A DNA stretch of 64,000 bases from contig NC_046681.1 in NCBI RefSeq assembly GCF_009870125.1, forward strand, positions 3,286,001-3,350,000, in the 5' to 3' direction. The notes under the pieces were generated by a model that saw nothing but the letters and a program-made list of their open reading frames with translations, was not told the origin of the DNA and ran no database searches. This DNA comes from Drosophila pseudoobscura. Taxonomy: Eukaryota; Arthropoda; Insecta; Diptera; Drosophilidae. Below, piece after piece: positions 23,783 through 35,993 of the stretch; within the stretch, counting starts at the first letter, position 1, and each line of letters starts with the position of its first letter. Position numbers and translations under genes: made by a program.

Positions 23783-24970
23783 ATGCCGCGCCACAAGCCC
23801 ACCCTCACAATTGATGTGGTCGGGAACTTGGATCTCCGTCCCGAGCACTCCGTGGGCGACTACCGCCTCTCGCGCCAGCAGGACCAGTACTTTGTGTAAG
23901 CTGACTAAAGTATTACTCTTTTAACTGAATATCCTCATCGACACCTGAATACCTCGCGGTGGTTTAGAAAGCCTCCCAACTGGGACTCGGCTGGAGACTC
24001 GATTGAGATAATCTACATCGAAAATCTTCGCGAGAACAATGCGATGAAGGCGCTGCAGAAGCAATTGCTGCAGGATGCAAAGCGCCAGTCCCTGGTCAAC
24101 AGCCAGCGTACTCGGAAGATGTACAAGATGCAGGAGCGCTTGCGCAAGCGGTTCATCGAGGTGAACAGCTTCATCAAGGACTGTGTGGAAAAGAAGCGGG
24201 TGGCGGACAAGATCATTCATGAGCAGAAGACCCTGCATGTAGAGCTGAACAAGGGAATCCATCGCTTCAAGAGCTCCCTGTCCGAACTGGAGGTCTTCCG
24301 CACTGATCTTAAACACACGGTTGCCGAGTTTCAGCCATACGAGCGCGTCCTCAACGATGTGGTGAAAGTGTCCGATATCTTTGAGTCACCCAAGGACTGC
24401 ATCGATCGCTGCGACGCATTGAGTAAGCGCTCAGACATGGGTCATCCAATGTGTCTCTATATCAGAGTGTTGTTTCCTGCTTAGTGCTTGCCCAGGTAGA
24501 AATCAGCCAGCTGCAGTTGCAGAAGCTGGAGGAAATCGAGAATATGCGGAACCGGATGCTCCTGATGACCAACGAGGCGGCCCTTACTGTGCTGGGCCTC
24601 AAGAACGATCTGGGCAGGATGGAGCGCTCGTACAGCCAGGCGCGTCAAACGTGCCTCAAGTGGGAGAAGATTCTGACCTCCTGTAAGGACGTCATCGCCA
24701 ATAACAATCTGGACAAGGAATGTTCCATGGAATGCATCTTAACCCTGTATAAGATGATATGCAAGCGGCGCGGTAAGTGTAGTCATCAACCCGGCCATGG
24801 CCGTTGTTCAACGAAGGATCCGCATTTATTCCTCAGGCATAAAGCCCAGTCTACGAAGTTATGAAATGCCCCTTATCCTAGACTTTATCAAATATGAGGT
24901 TGATCTCTGGAACGATGTTCTTCGGGAGATGGACACCTCGTCTAAGGCCGGCAAGAGCCCTTTGTGTTAA
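23783..24970 (+). CDS. CCDC42/CFAP73-family (DUF4200) coiled-coil protein, copy B
   Basis: Four coding exons: 23783-23895, 23968-24422, 24485-24772 and 24837-24970 (TAA stop), giving 329 aa. Introns are 72, 62 and 64 bp, all GT-AG, in phases 2, 1 and 1. Exons 1-3 match copy A exactly in length (113, 455, 288 nt). In exon 3 I count 58 of 96 identical residues. The N-terminus reads MPRHKPTLTIDVVGNLDLRP. The coiled coil runs from about residue 55 to 285, with FIKDCVEKKR near 106-115, the perfectly shared TNEAALTVLGLKNDL at 218-232 and CLKWE at 246-250. Exon 4 keeps a short LDFIKYEVDLW segment, then ends with a tail different from copy A. No transmembrane or signal sequence is seen. It is predicted to be an axonemal or sperm-flagellar structural or assembly protein, by family knowledge only. 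It is transcribed divergently from copy A, with 544 bp between the ATGs. The pair looks like an inverted tandem duplication, both copies intact. Confidence 0.94.
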
Positions 24971-25039
24971 CGGAGTGGTAATTAGTGTTCGGTTGGTTAC
25001 ATTCATGAATTGTTCTGTTAGTTACCGAAGAATTCTATT

Positions 25040-25045
25040 AATAAA
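25040..25045 (+). terminator. Poly(A) signal AATAAA of CCDC42-like copy B
   Basis: A canonical AATAAA lies 70 bp after the stop codon of the plus-strand gene and is followed by a T-rich stretch (TTATTGATTTG). Its position and context fit the cleavage signal of a short 3' UTR. Confidence 0.7.
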
Positions 25046-27815
25046 AACATTATTGATTTGACTAGATGAAAACGGTTTCGGTTTTTGGAGGTTTAACAAA
25101 AACAAAGAAATTAACAAAGAATAAAGACTCGTCTGAAAAGAGGCACACGGAATTTATCTGACTGAAAGGCTAATTCTTCAAGGAAATTCTTGAAGAGCAG
25201 GGATATAGCTATGAGTGTTTCAGTATCATCAGTAGCAAAGTCCTAGTAGTTTTCATCTAATTTAATCTCATGCTAAATAGTCCCGATCCACTTGTGGCGA
25301 CAACTCTCTGAAATCCTTTGAAGTTAATGTATTGAATCGAGGGCATTTGAGAATCTCAATCAAAGAATTTGCAATAGAGAACAAGGGTGTATAATAAGAT
25401 ACTAGATACTAGATAATAGATACCATTCTCAATTCAGATTTAAAGAATAGATATATCAATGTGTAGAAGTGTACGAGGTAGCCATCTTGTAGTGATTCAA
25501 GTCGTGTGCATAACAATTTTTTTAGAGTACTTACCAATATCTGCTATTTATGTTCCAGGAGAAAAACATATATAATACATTTTTCAAAGAGGTTCGAAAA
25601 CAATAAATTCCTGGAGAACAATCTGAGCGCCTCACAGAATGGTACTCGTATGTTAAATACCAAACGATTTTTTGGCTAACAACATTCAGGATCAAAGGGG
25701 CGTCCTTTCAACATTACCCCACCCTAATCCCCAATCCCAACAAAGTTAATGGGCACATACAGCACACCCTTCATTCAGTCCCACCTTCTGTTGATAGCGC
25801 TACAAAATTTGTCTAACCCCAAAACCCTGGCCACTCCCAAACCTCCAGCATATGTGTGCTTGCTTCCGCACCCAGACAAAGACATTGAAATGGTACTTGC
25901 CTAAGCCGAAGGAAAATCAAATGAAACTGGATGAAAGAAAAGGGAAGTGCATACAAAGACAGATACAGCGCTTGGACAACTTCTCAAGTGGCAGTAGACT
26001 TCGTGGGACGGGAAACCACTTCTGTGGAGGGGATGTGCAAAGATGGGCAGGAAAGTGGAGTTGCAAAATCGAATCTGCGACATCTTTCCATTCAATTGCC
26101 AATTGGATTCTATGGCCCAGGGATAATCTAACTTAAGCACAGATAATTCTTTTATGCGAACATTTTGATTTCTGTCCTCGCATTTACAGCCCCCGACCAA
26201 TGGAACTAGCAACTAATTTTATACTATAGGTCCGTTGCCACGCCCACGCCCATTCGCATTCCTATTCCCATTCCCAGAGCCCGTACCCATAGCCGCTCTC
26301 TCAACAGCCATTCCGTTCCGAACTTTGGATGGTCCGCATCCGCATCCACAGTCTCTGGCTCTGGCTCTGGCTCTGGCCCTGGCTCAGGCTCAGAGGCGTG
26401 GCACTTGTCTTTTATTCAATTTGCTTTATTTGATTTGCGATTTTTGCTGATATCAGCTGGAAAAGGAACTCCCACGAGCAAGAGGAGCACAAGAGTCGAG
26501 GATAGACCTAGGCAGGAAATCAAATCAAATGGAAAGCAAAATAAAATGCAAGGACATTTATTTTTAACAAAAAATACTCGAAAAGAAATCAAACTAGTTT
26601 GCCAAAGTCAACATTGGGTTTATTTAAATGGACCGTGTGGACAGCCCACAAGTAGTCCTGTCCCCCCGCCCCCTGGTCCCTGGTCGCTGGAGGACTTATT
26701 TTTATTTTTTCTGTATCGGATTTGGGGGGTTTTTGGTCTTCCAGACCAGACTCGACGAAGAGCCAGCAATTACATTAAGTTGTTCATTGCAGTTCTCGTT
26801 CTCGTTCCCGTTCCCCCTCTCAGGCTTTTGCTTTTCTCTTTTAGGCAAATGGTGTAAACACTTAAGATTTGTAGAATGTCATTTAAATAATTGAAAAGTA
26901 CATTCCATTCTTGTTCGGCTTGGATTTTTTAGCAGATACATGATTGAAGTGCTTCCGAATTAAGGAAAATAAGCAGGAGACGGTCTACTCAGAGGATAAT
27001 TCCTGATAACTATGACAACTACCATCTCCGCTGTTGTCCTCTCCTCTCCTCACCTCTCCTCTTCTCTCCTCTCCCCTCTCAGCGAGGACAATAAAGCCTA
27101 ATGGCATTCCCAGCTAATCTCTTAATTGCATTACAATTACCAGTCTGCGAATTAAATAATATAACTAGCCACGTTCTGTAGGTGAATTCAGGCAACTGCA
27201 GCTGCGTGGGCAGTTTCAGAAATTATTCGGAAATTCGGAGCAGAGTTTTCTTTAATTGGTTCATTTTAAGACTGTTAATGGGTAAAATACACATGTAGTT
27301 GAGTTCACAACAAAATAAAACGAATTATACAGATTATTTCGCGTAGAAAATCATCAAATGACTGTTTTGATGTTGTTGTTGTTCGGAAATTGCCATTAAA
27401 TTCCCCGCAATATCTTTTTTGGAATACCTACGCGTTCATAGTACAGGAATACTTATCCAATTATTCCATTCAAAACTTCTTCAACTACTCCCCGCTGCGC
27501 CGCCAGTGGCTCTTTTTTCTGCCTAGTGGGCGAAACACTTAATTTAACTTTACAAGTTCTTAATGTGACGGCCAGACAGATTTTCTGTGTGAGGGGTGGT
27601 CTGAAGGACACTGCGACAAATGGCAATTAGAGAAACAATGCAAGTAAATGCCTGGAAAGCAGAAGACGAACAGCAAGTGCCAACCAGCCAAGCAGCCAAC
27701 AAGACAAGACAAGATAACAGGCCGGCGAATCGAAATCAAGGGACACTTTCAAACGCTCCACTCTGGAGGACTTAAAGCCAGTTTTACCTCGGGATCCCAG
27801 GGGTAACTGCAATAA

Positions 27816-28094
27816 ATGTCGAGCGATTACCTCGCCAGCAGCAACAGTGGCCAAGGAGAACAGCCAGAGGAGAAGGAGCAAAAGACAGGCAGCCGGTTGA
27901 TTAATACTATAACACATGATTTATTATGCCTGTCAATCGACGAGGAGGAAGCCCATTATGAAAGCTCGCTTCAGAGATTGAAATCGGAGTCAGAATCGGA
28001 ATCGGAATCAGAATCTGAGGTGGAGTCGCAGTCAAAAGCGGACACGGAGACGGTGACGGAGACGGAGACGGCGAAGGAATCAAAAGCCGTATAG
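27816..28094 (+). CDS. Possible small acidic Ser-Glu-repeat protein (unproven)
   Basis: An ATG-initiated 92-codon frame starts MSSDYLASSNSGQGEQPEEK. It continues through a short region with LLCLSIDEEEAHYESSLQRL and ends in an acidic SESESESESESEVES plus TETVTETETAKES tail. The upstream context AATAAATG is an acceptable Drosophila start context. The first half uses ordinary codons without obvious repeats. The acidic half is a product of a (GAATCG/GAATCA) and (GAGACG) tandem repeat, which also creates open frames on the other strand. No family is recognised. It could be a lineage-specific small gene or a chance ORF. Confidence 0.2.
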   Translation: MSSDYLASSNSGQGEQPEEKEQKTGSRLINTITHDLLCLSIDEEEAHYESSLQRLKSESESESESESEVESQSKADTETVTETETAKESKAV

Positions 28095-28403
28095 CGGGAT
28101 GGGAATGGGCATGGGCCTGTGATAAGATGGCAAATCGGCTTATGCCCTGGGACAACAACAATCGTCATCATCAATTCACTTGGTGACATTAATATCCTCC
28201 TCCTGCTCGCAGGACGGATCCGAAAGCAGTCGTCTGACATTTGTGACACCTGCATTGATTTGTCTTCCTTTTCTGTGTTGTGCTGTTGGGGGATTAGGGG
28301 CTGGAAAGGAGAGGAAACCACCTGCCCCTGACTGAGTACCTTTCATGTCGTACAAATGCCTTTTTTATGCGCTAATGTTGCTGTGGCTTCTCCCAACTTA
28401 AAG

Positions 28404-28428
28404 TTCCCTTCCCTTCCCTTCCCTTCCC
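28404..28428. repeat. (TTCCC)5 pentanucleotide array
   Basis: Five perfect TTCCC units, a pure polypyrimidine strand. Confidence 0.93.
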
Positions 28429-29574
28429 TGCCATTCCATCTCATCCCAGGGCCCAATGAGACCCATTAGGGCCGACTTCTAATAGCCTGACGACAAGGCC
28501 CTGCAATTAGAGCACACTCGTACACTCGAACTCTCGTACAGTCGTACACAGAAGTTAACTACTCGACAGCATTAGAAGAACGCAACGACTTCTCCTACCT
28601 CACATAGTTGATAATTTATTCATTTGCCGGCTAGAACCCCAACATTTATGGACCCCCGTCTTCTGTGCTCGGGTCCTGTGTGTTTGCCAAAAGTTAACCG
28701 CACACATGCAAAGACGAGGAGGGCTAAGAACTACCCAGCAACCCTTAACGACTTCATTAGAGATGCGAGGCCAGGAACAACCCTAGACATGGGACCACTG
28801 GAAGAAAGGGAGTTTAAATTTTTTAATTTTTTTTGATTGAGCGTTGAAATCAACAGCTTAAATAGTTGACAAAATATGTGTTAAACATCTGCGGCATTGT
28901 TCCACAAATCCCTATCCCATTGTTGTCAGGCCCTCAGCTAGGCCCATGGAACCATTCATTTCATTGTTCGATTTTAAAGACTTTGGCACAACTGTTTGAA
29001 AATTGAAATCGAAATTGGAATTGTAAATTTTACACTTATCAGGAGGCATTTGTTCGCTTTTTATTAAGCCGAATTGTGCTCGGCATATGCCCGTCCGTAC
29101 AGCCTTACATACTCGTGCGTGTGCCTTTTGCTCTCTTGATTACAATTTGCATAAAAATATCATTCAGATTGACGGCCCTGAGAATTATGTTGGAGTTTAA
29201 TGGCCCCCGAATCGAATCGAACCCAAACGGAAGCGGCCTGAAGTCGTTTCTCGTTTTCTTTTGTTATCCGGCGAAAGGCGATTGGGAGTCTCAGTCAAAA
29301 GGGTTAAGATGGATAACAGGAGAAATTTATTATGCCTAATGATTGTCAAATGTGGGTTAGGCAATTTAAGCCACCAGTTGAACCCTGTTTATGAGAACTG
29401 CGAGAACTTAAGGGATGATTCCAGATCTCGAACAAACCAATAATTGTATGTCTCCATATTTTATTGAAAAATACGAGTATTGAAATCGAAAAAACAAAGG
29501 TCGTAGACTCCGGTAGAGTTTAGTTAGATATTAGTATTGTGGTGGATGTGGATGTGTGTAACACCCAGAAGGAA

Positions 29575-30240
29575 TCGATTGGAGTCCCATAAAGTACATA
29601 CATATGTATAATCTTGATCAGCATCAATAGCCGAGTCTATACAGCCTTTTAAGCCTGTACATCCATCCGTCCTGTTTGGCACATATGTAGTTCGCAGAGA
29701 CTATACGATTGTGTGTAAGATCGTGTCATCCCTGTCATCTCATCTCACTTAATTAAGTGTATGCCAAAATTTTGCCATGTGTGACACCCACAATTTCGGA
29801 AGATACGAGTTAACCGAAAACGCAGAATAAAAGAAAATTATTATCTATCAGGTTGCCGAATCTGGATCAGATCGAATCATTATTATAGCGAGAATGAACG
29901 AATTAATTTGGAGTGGCTACGAAATCCCTTCCATACGCTTACTCATTCCCTCTCCCTCTCTCTCTCTCTCTATCTCTCTATCACTCGCTATCCCGCTCTC
30001 TTTCTCGTAACGGCTGGTGTTCGTGTGAGTAGAGAGTGAGAGAGAGAGAAAAAGAGGCAGATGTAGCTGAATACAAAACAGTATCGGAGAAATGGAAACA
30101 GATTAGATATTTGAAAATTTTCCTTTCCAATCAATTCGTCCTGTTTACTAAATATATTGCATAAATTATATAAATCCTAAGCTCCCTTACTGAGTACCGG
30201 GTATAACCGGCCTCTTCTTACAACGTTCCTGCCGTTTTTT
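29575..30240 (+). mobile_element. Degenerate mini-me-like dispersed element
   Basis: The copy shows CCATAAAGTA, a TA-rich stretch (29595-29610), then the core CTTGATCAGCATCAATAG continuing into CCGAGTC (29613-29637). A degenerate GTCY-like tract follows (ATCCATCCGTCCTG, about 29661-29674). This order (TA tract, conserved core of about 33 bp, GTCY tract) is what I know of the dipteran mini-me family of non-coding repeats. The right part ends with GAGTACCGGGTATAACCGG and AACGTTCCTGCCGTTTTTT (30192-30240), which resembles the tails of such copies. No protein is encoded. The exact boundaries and target duplications are not determined, and assigning the central 400 bp to the same insertion is inference. 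Confidence 0.55.
29951..30056. repeat. Opposed CT and GA tracts
   Basis: A CT-rich tract (29951-29978) and a GA-rich tract (30031-30056) lie about 50 bp apart inside the mini-me-like element, so the same strand can pair with itself. Both are multiple GAGAG-type sites. Confidence 0.8.
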
Positions 30241-33200
30241 GAATGTGTAAAATATGTGGACAAATTTTTATTATTTTTCGATGATTAGTACTTGAAATTT
30301 ACTGAATTGCTAAAAACAAAGAAAGGTACCTTCAGGTGTATCCCACATCAAAATAAGACTTGAATCCCGCTCCCCGTAAGATTTCTCGTATCTGGGCCTT
30401 TCTCCCACTTGCGGGGGTCCTGTCACTGATACAATCCACCTAGATACATAGACAACCACCAAGAGCCACTCCAAGCCACAATAGAGCTGGGGCTCCAATC
30501 CTGCCGGGTCTTGCCACCGTTCGTGGCGTGTAAATATTTATAAATATTGACAGCTTAAAGTGAAGTTTATAAGTGACACGAGGCAGACACCCCCTCGACG
30601 AGGAAAAAGGAAGCTTTTTAGGTAACGCCATCAGCACCAGACCCAGCACCAGCACTAGCAACAGCAACAGCACTTGTGGTCAGACCTGAAAGTCTCTTTG
30701 ATGGTTGGCAGCGGAGATGGCGGTGGAGCCCTCGATTCGGGAGCTGGAGTGGGTAATGAAGTTCGCTCCTTGAAGCTGTCAGAAGTGCGTGCTATAGAGA
30801 CAGATGGGTGGGGGTGGAGAAGGATGAGGATGAGGATGAGGGGTATGACTTGGGGAAAATATTGACAAAGCAATTTGCTTGTCAGACAATTAAGTGCTTA
30901 ATTGTATAAATGTATGGCCCGCGGGGGTGATGGAACAGATATAATAATATAAAGTCTGTCAGGGGGAGTCAGGGACCGTAACCGGAAGTTGTATAAGTTT
31001 AAATCTCCTCCGGCCTCCGGCCTCCACCTCCCCTGCCACCTCTGAATGCTTTGGCCCCCACAGCCAATAAACCAATCCAAACTGACGTAGGATTTATGAG
31101 ATGGATTCTGTTATATCTTCAGACAAGTGAAGCAATAATCACAGGGTCATAAATCTCAAGTGCTCATCCTCTTGCAAAGAAAAAGAGAGAGCGGGAATGC
31201 TAGCATAGGCGGTAATTTTTAATATAACTCAGAGAGATATGGCTGGAATGTCAGAACAGACGACCCTTCCTGACACTTTGTCACGAAACGAAACAACGTT
31301 GAGTGTCGTTCCTGCAAAAGTATATATGCTCGTATCAAGTGCATTATGGCAGTCCAGCGGAGGAGGAAGAGTGGCCAGAGCTACTGCTGCTGCTCCTGCT
31401 GGCCACGGCTCAAGGACTGGCTGCCATTTGCATACCAGAGATGTGTCGGAGCCGTAGTTGCAGAGAAGTGAAGTGAAGCTTAGAGCAGTGAGCTGGGAGC
31501 CGGAATACAGGATAGTGAAAGTGAAAGTGCCCCCAGAGGGTCGAGTGAGTGTGCACTCAGCTTAACTGGCACTAAGTGGACTGCATCGCGATGCCAGATA
31601 GCTGCATTAGGAGCTATCAAAACGCCATTCAGATCGCATAGAAAACCGTAATCAAGTCGCCCCAAGTCAACTCATCCTCCCAAAAGAATCGGGGTTAGGC
31701 AAATAAAAAAAGCCAAGCAAAGGTAAGCCAAAGCAAAGCAGAGCAGTAAAGGGAAGTATCCCCCCATGTGTGAAAAGTATTTACACAGTGCACATCCGCC
31801 TGGGAGCTCTCTCCCCATTCAGGCGTTTCCTTTTACAAATTGTCGCCATTTGCCGGATAAACGAAGACGATGTGGATGTGGATGTGGAGCACCCAAAAGA
31901 TCCTTGGCAGCAAGTCAAGCTCTGTCGTGACCTGCCCAGCCCTGCCCTGGATAAACATGACTCCATTCAGAGTCCTTGCAATTTACATCTACTCAATTCA
32001 ACTAGTTTCTGATTTATGTCCTGCAATTGACATGAGATTTTTCGGTTGTCAATGTGATGGACTGATGGACTGACAGCCAAACAAATTGCCAGTCACCTAA
32101 CATCTCGCAAAGGGTGTTATATCTCTTCGACTTTCCCACTCGTCTCCTTTAAGCTAGTCGTCAGATGACTTTAAGCACTCCCACCCATCGCCTCCAACCC
32201 TATTCCCACCTTGATCCGTTCCATTCCGTTCCGCTCCGTTCCGACCACAGACCACAGAAACCACAAGCTATGCATAGACAGAGAGCATTCCAAAAACTTA
32301 ATTACCGCCTGGTCAGCAGCTACTTATGAGTATTGGGTGGGGCAATGGAGGAGTGGGGCATAGGAGGGCCATGATTATTGGCCCCTTCACACCTCATAAG
32401 GACGAACGATGTGCGCTGGCGAGATAGACCACAGTAATAAACGCAATTTTAGCAGAAATCCAATTAAGTGCCAAGGCATATGAGCCAAGACGTCTCTCCA
32501 AGAAAGTTTGCCAAATAAGAAACTAGAAAATACACAAGCGCTGGGCGAACGCGACGCTTAAATACTCTAACCAGAATCCCAGAGAAGCTGATACCTAAAT
32601 TACATTTATGAGAACATGTGGTATCACATAAATATCTCATAGTTCTATTTAGATAGTAGAGTAGTAGACACTCTCAATTGGTTTTATATCACTTTTCAAA
32701 ACGTGCATGACAATCGTCTAGCCCCATCGCAGAGTATCCCCAGTATCTCCCCAGCCCCCCGAAAACGAACACATCATTGTTGTCTCCGATGCCAATGACG
32801 ATGAGTATTATAACCAGGATAGTGAGTGGATAGTTGGGCAATTCCACTCGAGTAGGGGTCGCCTGCTCCCGCCTGGCATTTATTGCGTTCTCTGATAAAA
32901 ATTGCAATTATTTAGCCAAAACGTCCAACTATGGAGGCGATGACGGTGGCAGAGGAGAGTGGGAGAAAGAAGGCTAAGAGGGCTGACTTGGCAGAGTGGA
33001 CAACATGACAAAGTCCTCTGTAATTTATTTCCACTTGGACAGTGTTGATTTAGCCCGGCCCACGGGGAGAGTGAAAGAGGAGAAACAGAGTAAACAGGCA
33101 GCGACAACTTGCAATTTGGGATTGTCATTGATGTGGCCAGAGGACAGATGGATAGATGGATAGATGGCCCTTGGCCTGGGCATGGGCCTGGGCCTAATCG

Positions 33201-35993
33201 TGGATGGATGTGTGAAGTGGTCTAAGCTGCCATGTGGGCGTCGGAATACGGCGGCTAATGAAGTGCATGCAAATCCCTTGATGTGAGTCTCCCTTGAAGC
33301 AGAGCCCGGCGCCTTCTAATGAGTTCAAGTTTGCGGCCAGAAAAGGTGTGGCATCAGGGCCTCAACCTCAAGTCTGGTCCGAGTTGATGCTGTAGCTCCC
33401 GAGCCCCTCAGTCTGCTGCTGAGAGTGCAATACCACTTCAGAAGGAATCAGAAGGAAGCCCAACTCATGCCGGCCCTTTGCCGTGCTTGTCCCCTTCCTC
33501 GCTGCCCCTAGTTGATGCGGCCAATGTGCTGCCGTTTGCTGTTTTGATGTTGATAAATGATGTTGCATTTTCATTTAGAAAATTTGTTGCCAAAGAAAAG
33601 TCACTGATTGACTAACACGATGACGATGTGGAGGCCATCCCATCTCTGGCTGGGATGAGGCGAGAGATGGTGACTTGCCCAGACAAGTGGCTGCTTGTCA
33701 GCAAAACGTTTAGTGGCAAAGTACACATTGGCAGAGATACTCGAACAGCAGCCACCAACACCAGCAGCAGCGCAGCACCAGGACCAGCATGAACTTCAGG
33801 AGAAGCTGAAGCTGAAGCTCCATCTGCAGCTCCAGTTGGGCTTCAGTGGTTGGCGAATCAATTATGCCACAGACACCAGTTGCAATCAGGTCCGGCAGCA
33901 GCATCAGCACTGGTAGAAACAATGAGACGGGAAAGGAGAGGCAGAGGGGGATGGACTAGTGGCAGCTGCTAATGCAAAAAGTTTTCAAGCTGGAGATGCT
34001 TGACTAGAGTTGGGCTAGGAGTTCGACTCAATGCGGCGCCAGCTTTGGATACGCAAACACCACTCTACAGGCACGTAGTGTAAGCAGATTGATTGGGGCG
34101 TGGGGCACTCCTGAGGAGATGGCAAGCACCTATCTGTAATGGTAGGTGGCTGAACTCTTAGGGCAAGTACACTCAGTTATGACTCCATTAACACATAGTT
34201 TTAGAGCCTATTACCTTTAGAGGTAATACTAAGAGACTAGGATGTGCTTGGAACTTCTTAAATATACTCGTATATTATGGATATACTTATAGAAACAAAT
34301 CTACTGTTAAATATTGTTGCATGGACCAGGCATAGACCATCCTCTGATGGGGTCCACACCACTTTAGTAACCATCAACTTTAGTTTAGCAGATATCTTAA
34401 ATTACTTATGTCAGACATTTCCCGGCTTAGTCCGGAAGAGGTCTTCCTGCACCAGCTGGTTGAGCAAGGACAAGGCCGTGCACTCACTTATCCACCCACA
34501 GCCGCCCTCCCACGTCATCAGTGGCAACAACGTGAGCTCGGCTTGCTGCTGGAGCAGAGCACTGACATTGCAATTCCGCCTGCCATTCTTTTTTGCAAAT
34601 GTTTCAAGCACTTTCGTTGTGGGTGCGGGCTGTACGAGGGGTTCCATTCCTTTCCGGACCAGGACCCGGACCCGGACCCGGTCCCGTGCCTGGAGCCTGG
34701 GGCCCACTTGTAAGCGTCGTCGTCGTACGGCTGGCCGCCCATTGTCAGTGCAACTTTTGTTGCAAGGCGCAAAGCTTTAATCTTAAACATGCCAGCGGAA
34801 CACTTGAGCACTGTCGAGTGGCTGCCAGCTGCCGCAGTCACAGTCCCCGAGTCGGGGACGGAGATGAAGATGGAGATGGAGAGGAGAGGAGACGCCCCCA
34901 ACACGACACCGACAGTTGTCCTGGCACACGCAAAGTAGACAGTTGACTTGCAGTCAGCCCCCAGCTCTTGGCCACAGCTAGATAGGGTGGGAGCGGGCGG
35001 ACAACAGAAGCTCCTGAGTGGGTGCAGCCTTGACGGGGCCTGGTGTCGTCCCTGCTTGCTGGCTGCTTGCTTTCCGCTCAAGTGTCGCACTGGCTTAAAG
35101 TCCTGCCTGATTTCCATTTCATGCCACGCCCGCGAAAGCAGCTTAGACACCCAAAGTCGATATAGAAATCCTTTTTCCATACTCGAGTGTTTATCTATAT
35201 CACTTACGCGATGGAACTCAACCCAATGGGATCCCCCACTCCCCCCGGCTCCCTTCCGATTTCTGTGGCTTGGCCCAAACTGGCTTTGGGTGTCCTTTTC
35301 GGGATGTGCGCATTTAATTGAAATTCCCAGAGACGCACCATTTTCGAGGCCACGCCTTCCATGCCACGCCTTCCCAGCCAGCTCCATTACGCACTCGCCC
35401 TCGTCTTGGACAAGTTTTAATTAAAATTTTCGTTAAGCATTCGCGCTCTCTCGTTTTTTCCTCATTGCCGCTTTAAAGTGTGAACTTCCGAGACAATTTT
35501 CCGGTTACTAGATGTTGTACCCTTCCCCCGCCCGCTCTTTCGGTTTTGGGGAAATATTTAACATGCAAATGAGTTTGGCTCTGCATAAAGTTCCGCTTTA
35601 AATGTGTTTATTTTGGCTGGCACACGCCCAGCCGCAGCCCCAGCCCAAGCCCGGGCGCCCTCTTCTACGCATCGCTCGTTAAAAAGAGTTACAAAGTTGG
35701 TGAATATTTTAACACTTCTTCGCTCCGTTTTAACATTTATTTAGTCCGGGCAGGATTTGCCCTTTTCCTTCTTCCTCCCCACGCCACCTCTTGTTGGGCT
35801 TTAATGAGTTTTCCAATTTCAATGACTTTGCGACAGCCCGGACACATTAGCTGTTACTTCCTTAGGCAACACACACCTGGAAATAGAACAGTGGAAAAGC
35901 AAAGCAGGAACCGAATATCCTTGCAGATCGATCAGTGTAGCAGATTAGACCGTTCTGAAATAAATTATATAATCAAAACACCAAAGTTTTAGT
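30241..35993. other. Non-coding stretch between the mini-me-like element and the LINE fragment
   Basis: Contains CAGCACCAGCAC runs (about 30637-30670), GGATGA repeats (about 30820-30841), a GATGGATA tract (about 33146-33168), (GGACCC)3 (34662-34679) and a CAG-rich frame (33695-33916). A 289-codon minus-strand frame (34518-35387) is open on both strands at once and has no recognisable domain, so I treat it as chance. Confidence 0.5.

Larger units (their letters stand above)
24971..29574. other. Non-coding stretch after CCDC42-like copy B
   Basis: Contains ATACTAGATACTAGATA-type repeats (about 25399-25423), a (TCTGGC)n run (about 26350-26380), a CTCTCCTCTCC tract (about 27038-27078) and (CCCTT)5 (28404-28428). 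Apart from the acidic ORF candidate at 27816-28094, nothing coding is supportable. Confidence 0.55.

Noticed and set aside
34518..35387. 289-codon minus-strand open frame
   Set aside because: The opposite strand is open over the same span, no domain or family pattern is visible, and the sequence crosses GGACCC and GGAGAT repeats. It is most simply a chance frame in GC-rich DNA.
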